This document shows, one piece after another, positions 1 through 7,419 of a stretch of 13,359 nucleotides of DNA. Position 1 is the stretch's first letter. Every line of letters starts with the position of its first letter. The position numbers were made by a program, and so were the translations under genes. Source of the stretch: an uncultured Bacteroidales bacterium (lineage in GTDB: Bacteria; Bacteroidota; Bacteroidia; Bacteroidales; Marinilabiliaceae). The stretch covers positions 1 through 13,359 of the forward strand of contig CALAVC010000043.1 of the NCBI GenBank assembly GCA_937892095.1, given 5' to 3'. The notes beneath the pieces are model-generated. The model was given only the letters and a program-made list of their open reading frames with translations, was not told where the DNA came from and searched no databases.

Positions 1-1
1 C

Positions 2-1198
2 CAGAGGGGAAAGCACCTTTACCAATTGTTTAAGATTGAGCTACGCGAGCGAAAGCCAAGTGGGACTCCGACACCGTATTTTGGGAGAGCAAACAGACCA
101 TATAATCAGTATGCAATTTGCTTTGACCCCGATGGGGGAGCCTACGTGTCGCAAAATAATATGAATGCATCGGTGGTGCGTGGAGCTCCTGTGTCGATAT
201 TTGAATATGCGAGCGATGCAGACAATGCGGAGGGGACTCGACTGAGCAATATGCCGAGCAAGGCGAGCTGTGGAATGGCGAGTGTGTCGATGGACGGTAA
301 GATGATGATTTTTGCGTCGGACATGCGAGGTGGAGAAGGTCGGACAGACTTATATTTTTGTACAAAGACACCAAGTGGAGGGTGGACAGAGCCTCAGAAT
401 ATGGGTGCTGTGATAAACACACCGGGCATAGAGACGTCGCCATATTTTCATACATCGGGTAAGATATTTTTTGCGTCGGACGGGCGAGAAGATAGTCAGG
501 GTCTTGACTTGTTTTACACATACAAGACGGCAGATGGATTTGCTGAGCCAGTGAAATTTGACGACGAGATAAACGGCATGAGGGATGACTATGGACTGTA
601 TTATAGTCAGGACGAGAAATGGGGCTTCGTTACGAGCAATAGGGATGGGACTGACAAGATATATTATTTTGAACGGACATTCCCAACGTTTGAAGAATGC
701 GAAGAGACACAAGCTCCGGAGTTGTGCTATACGCTATATGAGGCATCGGCAGAGAGCTACGACACTACGGAATATCAGATAATATGGCGGACGTCGGATG
801 GCGGATTGCAAACTGGCGTGGAGGTTGACCATTGTTTTCCGAAAGTGGGCAATTACCAGATTGAACTTAGTGTGCTTGACAAGACGACGGGCGAAGAGAT
901 GTTTTCGCTTGCGGAGTTTGAACTTGAAATAGAGTGGCCAAACCAGTTGAGGATTGTGGAGCCAGAAGTGATTAAGGTGGGTCAGCCAGCGACATTTGTG
1001 GTGGACGCAGAGCCTTTTAAGGACTTTCCACCGCTTGATTTTTATTGGGACATGGGTAATGGGGACCAAATAAAAGGAACGCAAGCGACTACAACTTTTG
1101 AAGCTCCGGGTAAGTATAAGGTAAAATGTGGCACGATTGATGCAAGGACAAGAGTCGATAAGCGTTGTACGTGGAAAGAAATAATAGTAGTGAAGTAG
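2..1198 (+). CDS. PD40 beta-propeller and PKD-like domain protein, 5' partial
   Basis: The frame is open from the left edge. The first possible start inside the window is a TTG at 26, but the reading upstream of it (QRGKHLYQ) is equally protein-like, so the gene very probably begins outside the window. Residue numbers below count from that TTG. Residues about 82-215 hold three PD40/TolB-like propeller repeats, recognisable from 'SMDGKMMIFASD', 'TSGKIFFASDG' and 'SQDEKWGFVTSNRDG' with 'INTPGIETSPYF' between them. Two PKD/Ig-like domains follow at about 231-302 and 308-389; the second carries 'WDMGNGD' and 'FEAPGKYKVKC'. In Bacteroidota such propellers often sit in OmpA-type outer-membrane proteins, but this protein ends right after the second PKD domain, with no OmpA domain and no obvious type IX sorting domain. 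A surface or periplasmic binding or scaffold role is inferred. It lies 52 bp before the next gene and is probably co-transcribed with it. Confidence is high for the domains and low for the role. Confidence 0.85.
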   Translation, partial: QRGKHLYQLFKIELRERKPSGTPTPYFGRANRPYNQYAICFDPDGGAYVSQNNMNASVVRGAPVSIFEYASDADNAEGTRLSNMPSKASCGMASVSMDGKMMIFASDMRGGEGRTDLYFCTKTPSGGWTEPQNMGAVINTPGIETSPYFHTSGKIFFASDGREDSQGLDLFYTYKTADGFAEPVKFDDEINGMRDDYGLYYSQDEKWGFVTSNRDGTDKIYYFERTFPTFEECEETQAPELCYTLYEASAESYDTTEYQIIWRTSDGGLQTGVEVDHCFPKVGNYQIELSVLDKTTGEEMFSLAEFELEIEWPNQLRIVEPEVIKVGQPATFVVDAEPFKDFPPLDFYWDMGNGDQIKGTQATTTFEAPGKYKVKCGTIDARTRVDKRCTWKEIIVVK

Positions 1199-1250
1199 TC
1201 TTTCTGACGGACACGAGCCACGAAATAGTAAAGAAAATAGAAAGATAGCA

Positions 1251-2237
1251 ATGACAAGAATGAAAAGCGCAAAGGCACTGATGGCCTGCGGACTTCTGCT
1301 GACATCGGCACAGAGTGTATGGGCTCAGCCCGTGCCAGGTGCTGACGAGAACATTCCCTACTTGATGACGTTCGGCAAGGATAGCCAGACGGAGTGGGGC
1401 GACGATAACTTTGTACAGATAATATTTTTCTCGGTGCCATCGGACCATACGGAGCCTATATACATAAGGGTGTTTGACCCAGACTGCGGCGGCGAAGTGG
1501 ACGAGCTAAACGGAGTGTTCAATACGAAGACACGGTTTAGCATATATGGTGGCAAAGAGAGTTGCTCGAACAAGGACGCTCAAAAAGGCAACTTGAAGGG
1601 TAAGTATAAGAGTGGCACTCAGTTGGCTACGAAAGTGTTTGGCGTGGACGCGACAACGGACAATCAGTGGTATACGTTTGGTCCGTTCAACCCATCGGAA
1701 GGCGAGAACTTGCCAGAATATGGTGGCAGGACGTTTAAGCTTGTGGTTGAGGGGTTGTCGGGCGACGACGGCAATATGTATAAGCTATTCCTCTCGCGCA
1801 AGAAAGACGACAACGTCAAAGTGGATGGTGCGTTTGCATACTACTTCAAATATAAGTTCCGTTTGTATGACGATGGCAAACAAGTGTCTCACATATATCC
1901 GTATATTGATGACAAGACCATATCGCTGAAACAGAGCAACTTTGATTGGGATAAGGATGGCATATTGCGCATCATATCTGTGGCAAAGAATGGCGAGTTG
2001 ATGGTGGTCAGCAATAATAACGAATGGCAGACGAGTACGCACAAGGTGGTGGACGAAGAAAAGAACACATCGTGGGACGTACAGATGATAAAGAACAAGG
2101 CGAAGCCACTGAAGAATAATAATGTGGTGATATATTTTGAGAACCAATATGGCGAACTGATGCCATTCTATAGTGTTCCTGTTGGTGGCATACCCAAGTA
2201 TAAGTATACGATTGGCATAAAGCCAAAGAAGAAATAA
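1251..2237 (+). CDS. Secreted protein of unknown family (328 aa)
   Basis: I do not recognise this family. The N-terminus is a clear Sec signal peptide: basic residues, then a hydrophobic stretch, with likely cleavage after Ala25 in 'SVWA|QP'. There is no lipobox, so a soluble periplasmic or exported product is expected. The mature part is rich in aromatic and beta-prone residues with many Asp, Gly and Lys ('VFDPDCGG', 'FGPFNP', 'FKLVVEG'), which suggests two beta-sandwich units, roughly residues 30-190 and 195-328. Two cysteines (in 'PDCGGE' and 'KESCSN') may form a disulfide. No catalytic motif stands out. ATG 1251 gives MTRMK; a second in-frame ATG at 1260 would give an equally good signal peptide. 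The gene follows the PD40/PKD gene by 52 bp on the same strand and is followed by a strong terminator, so the two likely form the end of one operon and may work together at the cell surface. Confidence 0.85.
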   Translation: MTRMKSAKALMACGLLLTSAQSVWAQPVPGADENIPYLMTFGKDSQTEWGDDNFVQIIFFSVPSDHTEPIYIRVFDPDCGGEVDELNGVFNTKTRFSIYGGKESCSNKDAQKGNLKGKYKSGTQLATKVFGVDATTDNQWYTFGPFNPSEGENLPEYGGRTFKLVVEGLSGDDGNMYKLFLSRKKDDNVKVDGAFAYYFKYKFRLYDDGKQVSHIYPYIDDKTISLKQSNFDWDKDGILRIISVAKNGELMVVSNNNEWQTSTHKVVDEEKNTSWDVQMIKNKAKPLKNNNVVIYFENQYGELMPFYSVPVGGIPKYKYTIGIKPKKK

Positions 2238-2257
2238 ACATATTTTTTTTACAGAGG

Positions 2258-2291
2258 GGACGAAGCCCTATAATGGGCTTCGTCCTTTTTT
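2258..2291 (+). terminator. Rho-independent terminator after the secreted-protein gene
   Basis: A perfect 11-bp stem (2258-2268 with 2275-2285, arm GGACGAAGCCC) closes a 6-base loop (TATAAT) and is followed by six T (2286-2291). It lies 20 bases after the stop codon at 2237. It ends the upstream operon and insulates it from the susC promoter that starts about 40 bases further on. Confidence 0.9.
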
Positions 2292-2330
2292 ATTATGTGT
2301 GGTGCAATGGGGATATTAGTAATGCTACAA

Positions 2331-2362
2331 TTGTTTTTTTTTGTTAAATAATGATAACTTTG
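2331..2362 (+). promoter_or_regulatory. Promoter of the susC/susD-like pair
   Basis: TAACTTTG at 2355-2362 matches the Bacteroidota -7 element TAnnTTTG. A TTG at 2331-2333 lies 21 bases upstream, the normal spacing for the -33 element. The predicted transcription start is about 2368-2370, which would leave a leader of roughly 65 bases before the ATG at 2436. The consensus is established for the primary sigma factor of Bacteroidota; its use here is inferred. Confidence 0.7.
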
Positions 2363-2373
2363 TGCAAAGAGCC

Positions 2374-2424
2374 TGTGGGACAAAAGGGGGAACCCCACAA
2401 AAAGAAAATCAACTACATTCCCCC
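2374..2424 (+). promoter_or_regulatory. Candidate H-type pseudoknot in the susC leader
   Basis: Two interleaved helices can form. Helix 1 pairs 2374-2379 (TGTGGG) with 2394-2399 (CCCACA), 6 bp. Helix 2 pairs 2386-2392 (GGGGGAA, inside the loop of helix 1) with 2418-2424 (TTCCCCC), 7 bp. The joining loops are 6, 1 and 18 bases, and the long third loop is A-rich, as is typical for loops lying in the groove of helix 1. The structure would fill almost the whole predicted leader and end 11 bases before the start codon, over the ribosome landing zone. It matches no riboswitch class that I recognise by sequence. Helix 2 could also form without helix 1, giving two alternative states. The pairing is visible; regulation is inferred. 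Confidence 0.4.
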
Positions 2425-2435
2425 ATACTTAGTAT

Positions 2436-5400
2436 ATGTTTTTACACAAATTAACGAGTCGAGGAGGTAAGTTCTTACTGATCTCGCAAATGTTGGCCAT
2501 TATGGCCACAGAGGCGTGGGCTCAGAACACGCAAAAGATTTCTGGTCGGGTTACCGATGACGCTGGTCAGCCAGTCATAGGCGCAGCAGTGATGGTGAAA
2601 GGGACTTCGACAGGCACAGTAACAGACGTGGACGGACGCTACGTGCTTGACGCACCAGAAAATGCTGAAATAGAAGTAAGTTTTATTGGTTACGACATTG
2701 CGGTGCAGAGTGCGAGCGGGCAAGAGACGCTTGACTTTGTGCTGAACGAGGAAGACACACAGCTGGACGAACTGATAGTGATTGGCTATGGTTCGGTTAA
2801 GAAAGGTACGTTGACCTCGGCAGTGTCGAAGATGGACGACAAAGCCATAAAAGACCGTCCGTTGGCGCGTGCGGAGCAAGCACTGCAGGGTCAGTTGGCT
2901 GGCGTTACGGTGCGGACGATTACGGGAGAACCGGGTGCAGACCAGACGATACGCGTGCGTGGAGCAGCGTCGATAAACGCAAGTTCTGACCCATTGTATG
3001 TTGTGGACGGCGTGCCGATGGACAACATCAACAGCATAAACCCTAACGACATACAGAGCATAGAAGTGCTTAAAGACGCGGCATCGGCTGCTATATATGG
3101 TTCGCGAGGGTCGAATGGTGTAGTGATTGTGTCGACAAAACGCGGCAAGACGGGCAAGCCCATGGTGGTGATGAACGCAAATGTAGGCTTTCAGACACCA
3201 GAGAAGTTGCTTGACTTGATGACGGCAGAAGAGTGGATGGCGTTCAGAGTACGCTGGAACGACCAAAACTACTTGAACTTGGCAAAACAAAATGGAGTGT
3301 CGGACGCAAGCATATCGGACGATAGTGCAACGCGTATGCAGAAGATTGGTGGTTCGATAGACAAGCCGAATTATCAGGTTATAAATGACGATAGGTGGTT
3401 TCAGTATCTGAGCCCCGAGATGCAGGCTCAACACACCTACGCGAAAGACAAGGGAGAGCTGGCACTGCTGGACTGGCAAGACAAGGTGTTTAGACATGCG
3501 CCCGTACAGAGCTACGACATGAACATTACGGGTGGCACAGAGAACGTTAACTACCTAATGTCTGCAGGCTTCATGAAACAAGACGGTATCGTAACAGGCA
3601 CGGACTACAGACGCATAACCTTACGAGCCAACGTAGACGCAGAGATAAACAAATATATAGGTGTCGCGATGAGCTTGGCACCAACGTACATTACGACCAA
3701 CAATGCAGGAGCAGCCAATGGTAAGGACTCTCGCATACACCACGTGTTGTCGTCGACACCAGTGAGTGAGCCAGAGGTTGGCTATATGACCAACGTGCAG
3801 CCGTATATGAAATATAATTGGGCAGGAAGCCCTTCGAGCCCATGGTATTTGCTAAAAACTAATACGAACGAAAGCAACAGGCTTCGCCTCTTGACGAATA
3901 CGGCTGTCCGGATAATGCCCATAGAGGGGATGAAGATTGAGATGTCGGCAGCGGTGAACTACTATGACGTAGACCAGAAGTCGTATACGTATACGAGCAC
4001 GAGTGCGAACTGGACGAAGGGCGAAGGCAGTCAGTCGTCGGGTGGACACTCGACAGAGCGCAAATGGCAGACACTCTTGCAAGCCGTCTTGAACTACGAC
4101 AAGACGATTGGCGAAGACCATACGATTGGTTTTATGGCTGGTGCATCGCGCGAGAAGCAAAATGTGGGTCATAATACGAATCAGACTTACAAGGCTCCGT
4201 TTGCCAACGACGTGGTTACGGAAAGTTTTAATGGAAACATTGTTACGCCCAATGCAAACACAGTTACACAGGCGACACCTAAGTCGTTGGCATCATTCTT
4301 TGGTCGCTTGCAATATGACTACGCAAGCAAGTATATGGTCTCAGGCTCTGTGCGCTGGGACGGCTGTTCGGTGTTTGGAGACGACAACAAATGGGGTGTC
4401 TTCCCAGCAGTAAGTGCAGGCTGGATGATTAGCAACGAAGATTTCTTTAAAGACAGAGACTTGTATTGGTGGAACACGCTAAAGATTCGTGCAAGCTACG
4501 GCGTTACGGGCAATAACAACATCTCGAACACTGCAGCATATAATGCGCTGACATCGACGACGTATGCTGGCACGGCAGGATATAATGCAAAGTCGCCTGG
4601 CAACAGCGACCTTGGTTGGGAAAAAACGCATAGCACCGACGTGGCACTCGACCTCGGATTTGTAGAGAATAGATTCCAACTGTCAGTAGACTACTATACG
4701 AAGCGGACCAAAGACTTGCTTTATGAGGTGCCAGTAGCTGGTGCTTCGGGATTCACAAAAGTGTGGGGCAACTCTGGCGAGATAAAGAACAATGGTGTGG
4801 ACATAGAAGTTAACACGATTAACCTCAGTTCGGCACGACAGCTGAAATGGTCGACACAATTTAACGCCTCGTATAATAAGAGCGAAGTGATGTCGATTGG
4901 TACAGATGATGCTCCGATACACTCTGGTTGGAATGGTCAGGGCGACGGAGCAAATGCGTCGAACATACTTGAAGTTGGTCAGCCAGTCAACGTATTCTAT
5001 ATGTACGACGCTATTGGAGTGTGGCGCACCCAAGCCGAGTTGGATGCTTATGCAGCCGAATGCGGAGTGGAAAACGTAACGTTCCAAGGCAAGGTGAACA
5101 AGCCTGGCGACATACGATATGAGGATGTAAACCACGACGGTAACATTGACCTTGACAACGACCGCAAATATTTGGGTCAGCCCCAGCCGAAATGGACTTT
5201 TGGCTTGACGAATACATTTGAATGGAAAAATTGGGATGCCTCGATACTGGTAACTGCACAGACTGGTGGCATGATATTCGGTTGCATAGGTCGTGCAATA
5301 GACCGCCCGAGTATGGGTGCACTGAGCAACGTCATGGACTGTTGGAACAACGCATGGTGGAGCGAAGAAGAGCAAGGCGACGGCAAGACGCCATACATAT

Positions 5401-5699
5401 TTAGTAGCACGACTGGCGGTCAGGTCGACTCTCGTTGGCTATGGAAGAGCGACTACTTGTGCTTGAAGAACATAACGATAGGCTACACAATCCCCCTGAA
5501 GGTGGAAGCCATAAAGAAAGCGAGAGCATACGTATCGTGCGAAAACTTGCTACGCATAGACGATTATTATAGTGGTTATTCGCCCGAAGCAGCAAATGCA
5601 GGTGGGTCGAACCCAGGCGGAGCTGCATCGACGGGCATAGACTACGGTGGCTATCCGACGGCTCGCATAATGTCGCTTGGCGTGAACATAACGTTCTGA
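2436..5699 (+). CDS. SusC/RagA-family TonB-dependent outer-membrane transporter
   Basis: This is the beta-barrel half of a SusCD-type importer, which takes up glycans, peptides or similar large nutrients across the outer membrane using TonB energy. The 1087 residues fit the family. A signal peptide ends at about Ala29 ('EAWA|Q'). Residues 35-110 form the carboxypeptidase-regulatory-like Ig domain ('ISGRVTDDAGQPVIGAAV', 'FIGYD') typical of this family. The plug follows at about 115-236, with the SusC hallmarks 'PLYVVDGVP' (187-194), 'INPNDIQSIEVLKDA' and 'AIYGSRGSNGVV'. The rest is the barrel, ending in 'LGVNITF' with a terminal Phe, as usual for outer-membrane barrels. There is no STN domain before the regulatory-like domain, so it is not expected to signal to an anti-sigma factor, and no such gene is adjacent. 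It has its own promoter and leader and is followed after 22 bp by its SusD partner. The ligand cannot be told from sequence. Confidence 0.95.
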   Translation: MFLHKLTSRGGKFLLISQMLAIMATEAWAQNTQKISGRVTDDAGQPVIGAAVMVKGTSTGTVTDVDGRYVLDAPENAEIEVSFIGYDIAVQSASGQETLDFVLNEEDTQLDELIVIGYGSVKKGTLTSAVSKMDDKAIKDRPLARAEQALQGQLAGVTVRTITGEPGADQTIRVRGAASINASSDPLYVVDGVPMDNINSINPNDIQSIEVLKDAASAAIYGSRGSNGVVIVSTKRGKTGKPMVVMNANVGFQTPEKLLDLMTAEEWMAFRVRWNDQNYLNLAKQNGVSDASISDDSATRMQKIGGSIDKPNYQVINDDRWFQYLSPEMQAQHTYAKDKGELALLDWQDKVFRHAPVQSYDMNITGGTENVNYLMSAGFMKQDGIVTGTDYRRITLRANVDAEINKYIGVAMSLAPTYITTNNAGAANGKDSRIHHVLSSTPVSEPEVGYMTNVQPYMKYNWAGSPSSPWYLLKTNTNESNRLRLLTNTAVRIMPIEGMKIEMSAAVNYYDVDQKSYTYTSTSANWTKGEGSQSSGGHSTERKWQTLLQAVLNYDKTIGEDHTIGFMAGASREKQNVGHNTNQTYKAPFANDVVTESFNGNIVTPNANTVTQATPKSLASFFGRLQYDYASKYMVSGSVRWDGCSVFGDDNKWGVFPAVSAGWMISNEDFFKDRDLYWWNTLKIRASYGVTGNNNISNTAAYNALTSTTYAGTAGYNAKSPGNSDLGWEKTHSTDVALDLGFVENRFQLSVDYYTKRTKDLLYEVPVAGASGFTKVWGNSGEIKNNGVDIEVNTINLSSARQLKWSTQFNASYNKSEVMSIGTDDAPIHSGWNGQGDGANASNILEVGQPVNVFYMYDAIGVWRTQAELDAYAAECGVENVTFQGKVNKPGDIRYEDVNHDGNIDLDNDRKYLGQPQPKWTFGLTNTFEWKNWDASILVTAQTGGMIFGCIGRAIDRPSMGALSNVMDCWNNAWWSEEEQGDGKTPYIFSSTTGGQVDSRWLWKSDYLCLKNITIGYTIPLKVEAIKKARAYVSCENLLRIDDYYSGYSPEAANAGGSNPGGAASTGIDYGGYPTARIMSLGVNITF

Positions 5700-5721
5700 T
5701 AACGAAAACAAAAGAAAAAAA

Positions 5722-7341
5722 ATGAAACAGACAAAACTATATATAGCAGCAGTTCTGCTGACGCTCACAGTGCAGTCGTGCGAAGAGTTTCTTGATGAGC
5801 CACCAGCCGACCTTATGTCGGGCAGTGCGTTTTATCAGAGTACTGCACAAATAAATCAGGGCATAATTGGCATATATGCTGACTTGCGCTACCTTTCGGA
5901 CTACGAGTATGGCATGATGTCGGAGATGCGTTCGGACAACTCGTGGGTCAACCCCACCCCCAATGGTCAGAGAGATTATTCGGACATTGGTTCTTTTCGC
6001 GCTGGCGAAGAGCTGGCAACAGCCGAAAGCGCATGGGATACGTGGTATAAGGTAATCTACGATGCCAATATGGCAATAAAGAATATCAACCCATCGTCGG
6101 ACGAAGAGAAACAATTCTTGTGTGAGGCTAAATTCTTACGAGGCTGGGCATATTTTGAGCTATCGAGACTGTTTGGCAACATACCAGTGGTGTTGAGTCC
6201 TGTAAGTGCGTCTGAGGCTAACGCTACACCACAGACCGATGCCAAAACGGTGATTGAAACGGTGGTCATACCTGACCTCGAAGCTGCGTTGGAACTTCCG
6301 GAGCGAAATGCCATAACTGATGACATGGGTACGGCAGTGCCAGAGCAAGGGCGCGCCGACTGCGTAGCGGCACAAGCCATGTTGGCACGCGTATACATGA
6401 CACTTGCAGGCGAGCCATTTGGCGACACCCAAGCCAAGACCAAAGCGCGAGAGTACATTGACAAAGTGCTTGAGAAAAAAGCCGACTATTGGGCCAAGAC
6501 AATTGACGAATGGCGCAAAATTTGGACGCCACAGACAGGCAAAAACCAGTTGCCAATATTTGCCATACAATATAGGACTGGCGGAACGGGCAACCCATAC
6601 ATCTTCAACTTGGTAAAACAGCTTGCGCCATCGTATACCGACGGAGTGGGCGTCCGACTGATGCAGAACGATGTGTATGTAGATATGGCGTTGCGATATG
6701 AATTTGACAAAGTCTACACCTCTGGAGGCAAAGATTTGCGAGGCGAAGGCTGGTCGGTCATAGACGGCTACGAAGCAGAAGGCAACACTGTGGCATACCC
6801 GACACAGACATCGACACTGACGCTTGCCGACGGCACAGACGTCGAAGTGGTAAGCAATGCGATGTACTATAAGCCGCTTCCGTCGAAACCTAAGATGGAC
6901 TATTTGGGATTGACGATGAGCTACTCGGATTTGAAAGACTATAACGACTGGCCTGTCAACTTCCCTGTTATTCGCATAGAAGACATCATGTTGCTGAAAG
7001 CAGAATTGCTGGCCGAAGAAGGTAATTCGGAAGCAATGGACATCGTGAACGAGATTCGCGAGAGAGCAGGTTGTGACAAGATTGAGGCTACCGACAAAGA
7101 CGAGATGACGGCGGCGGTGCGCAACGAACGCAAGATAGAATTTATGGGCGAGGGCATCCGATGGTTTGACCAAGTGCGCTACGGTACATGGCAAGAAGAC
7201 ACGCGAGCACTCTTTGCACGCCACAACAACCCCGAAGGGACCGACGTGTCTAATCTGCGAGACGGACGGCACTACTATGCCATACCGATAAACCAAATGA
7301 ACATTACACCTGGGCTATATAAGCAGAACGATGGGTACTAA
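5722..7341 (+). CDS. SusD/RagB-family surface lipoprotein
   Basis: This is the nutrient-binding lipoprotein that caps the SusC barrel. The signal peptide ends in a lipobox (VQSC, Cys20). The acidic residues after the cysteine (CEEFLDEPP) fit the Bacteroidota surface-export signal, so the protein should face outside. Family features include 'YADLRYLSDYEYGMMSEMRSDN' near residue 55-73, the TPR-like helix 'FLRGWAYFELSRLFGNIPVV' at about 138-157, and the C-terminal block 'FPVIRIEDIMLLKAE...NEIRERAG...ERKIEFMGEGIRWFDQVR', with 'YYAIPINQMNITPGLYKQN' at the end. The length of 539 residues is normal. It lies 22 bp after susC with an A-rich stretch before the ATG, and is surely co-transcribed. No glycoside hydrolase, lipase or peptidase gene follows, so the pair stands alone here and the substrate is open. 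Confidence 0.95.
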   Translation: MKQTKLYIAAVLLTLTVQSCEEFLDEPPADLMSGSAFYQSTAQINQGIIGIYADLRYLSDYEYGMMSEMRSDNSWVNPTPNGQRDYSDIGSFRAGEELATAESAWDTWYKVIYDANMAIKNINPSSDEEKQFLCEAKFLRGWAYFELSRLFGNIPVVLSPVSASEANATPQTDAKTVIETVVIPDLEAALELPERNAITDDMGTAVPEQGRADCVAAQAMLARVYMTLAGEPFGDTQAKTKAREYIDKVLEKKADYWAKTIDEWRKIWTPQTGKNQLPIFAIQYRTGGTGNPYIFNLVKQLAPSYTDGVGVRLMQNDVYVDMALRYEFDKVYTSGGKDLRGEGWSVIDGYEAEGNTVAYPTQTSTLTLADGTDVEVVSNAMYYKPLPSKPKMDYLGLTMSYSDLKDYNDWPVNFPVIRIEDIMLLKAELLAEEGNSEAMDIVNEIRERAGCDKIEATDKDEMTAAVRNERKIEFMGEGIRWFDQVRYGTWQEDTRALFARHNNPEGTDVSNLRDGRHYYAIPINQMNITPGLYKQNDGY

Positions 7342-7360
7342 GGTTCGGACAAGGTAAATA

Positions 7361-7399
7361 AAGAATAGGCTACTCGAAAGATTCGAGTAGCCTATTCTT
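7361..7399. terminator. Shared hairpin between convergent susD-like and HerA-like genes
   Basis: An 18-bp perfect inverted repeat (7361-7378 with 7382-7399) has a 3-base loop (AGA). It sits 19 bases after the susD stop and 20 bases past the end of the convergent ATPase gene. Neither side has a long T run; the minus-strand exit (TTCTTTATTT) is more U-rich than the plus-strand exit. It most likely acts as a bidirectional terminator. Confidence 0.75.
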
Positions 7400-7419
7400 A
7401 GGTTTATGAAGAATGTGTT

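Noticed and set aside
1613..1627. A sigma-54-like -24/-12 sequence (TGGCACTCAGTTGGC)
   Set aside because: The -12 half does not match TTGC, the site is inside a coding region, and no gene starts just downstream.
2475..3497. A 340-residue minus-strand open frame inside the susC-like gene
   Set aside because: The plus strand has clear SusC domains over the whole stretch. The antisense frame is rich in His, Cys, Arg and Val in a pattern expected from reading the complement, with no domain or start context.
6160..7296. A 378-residue minus-strand open frame opposite the susD-like gene
   Set aside because: It lies fully antisense to recognisable SusD motifs and shows no family signature of its own.
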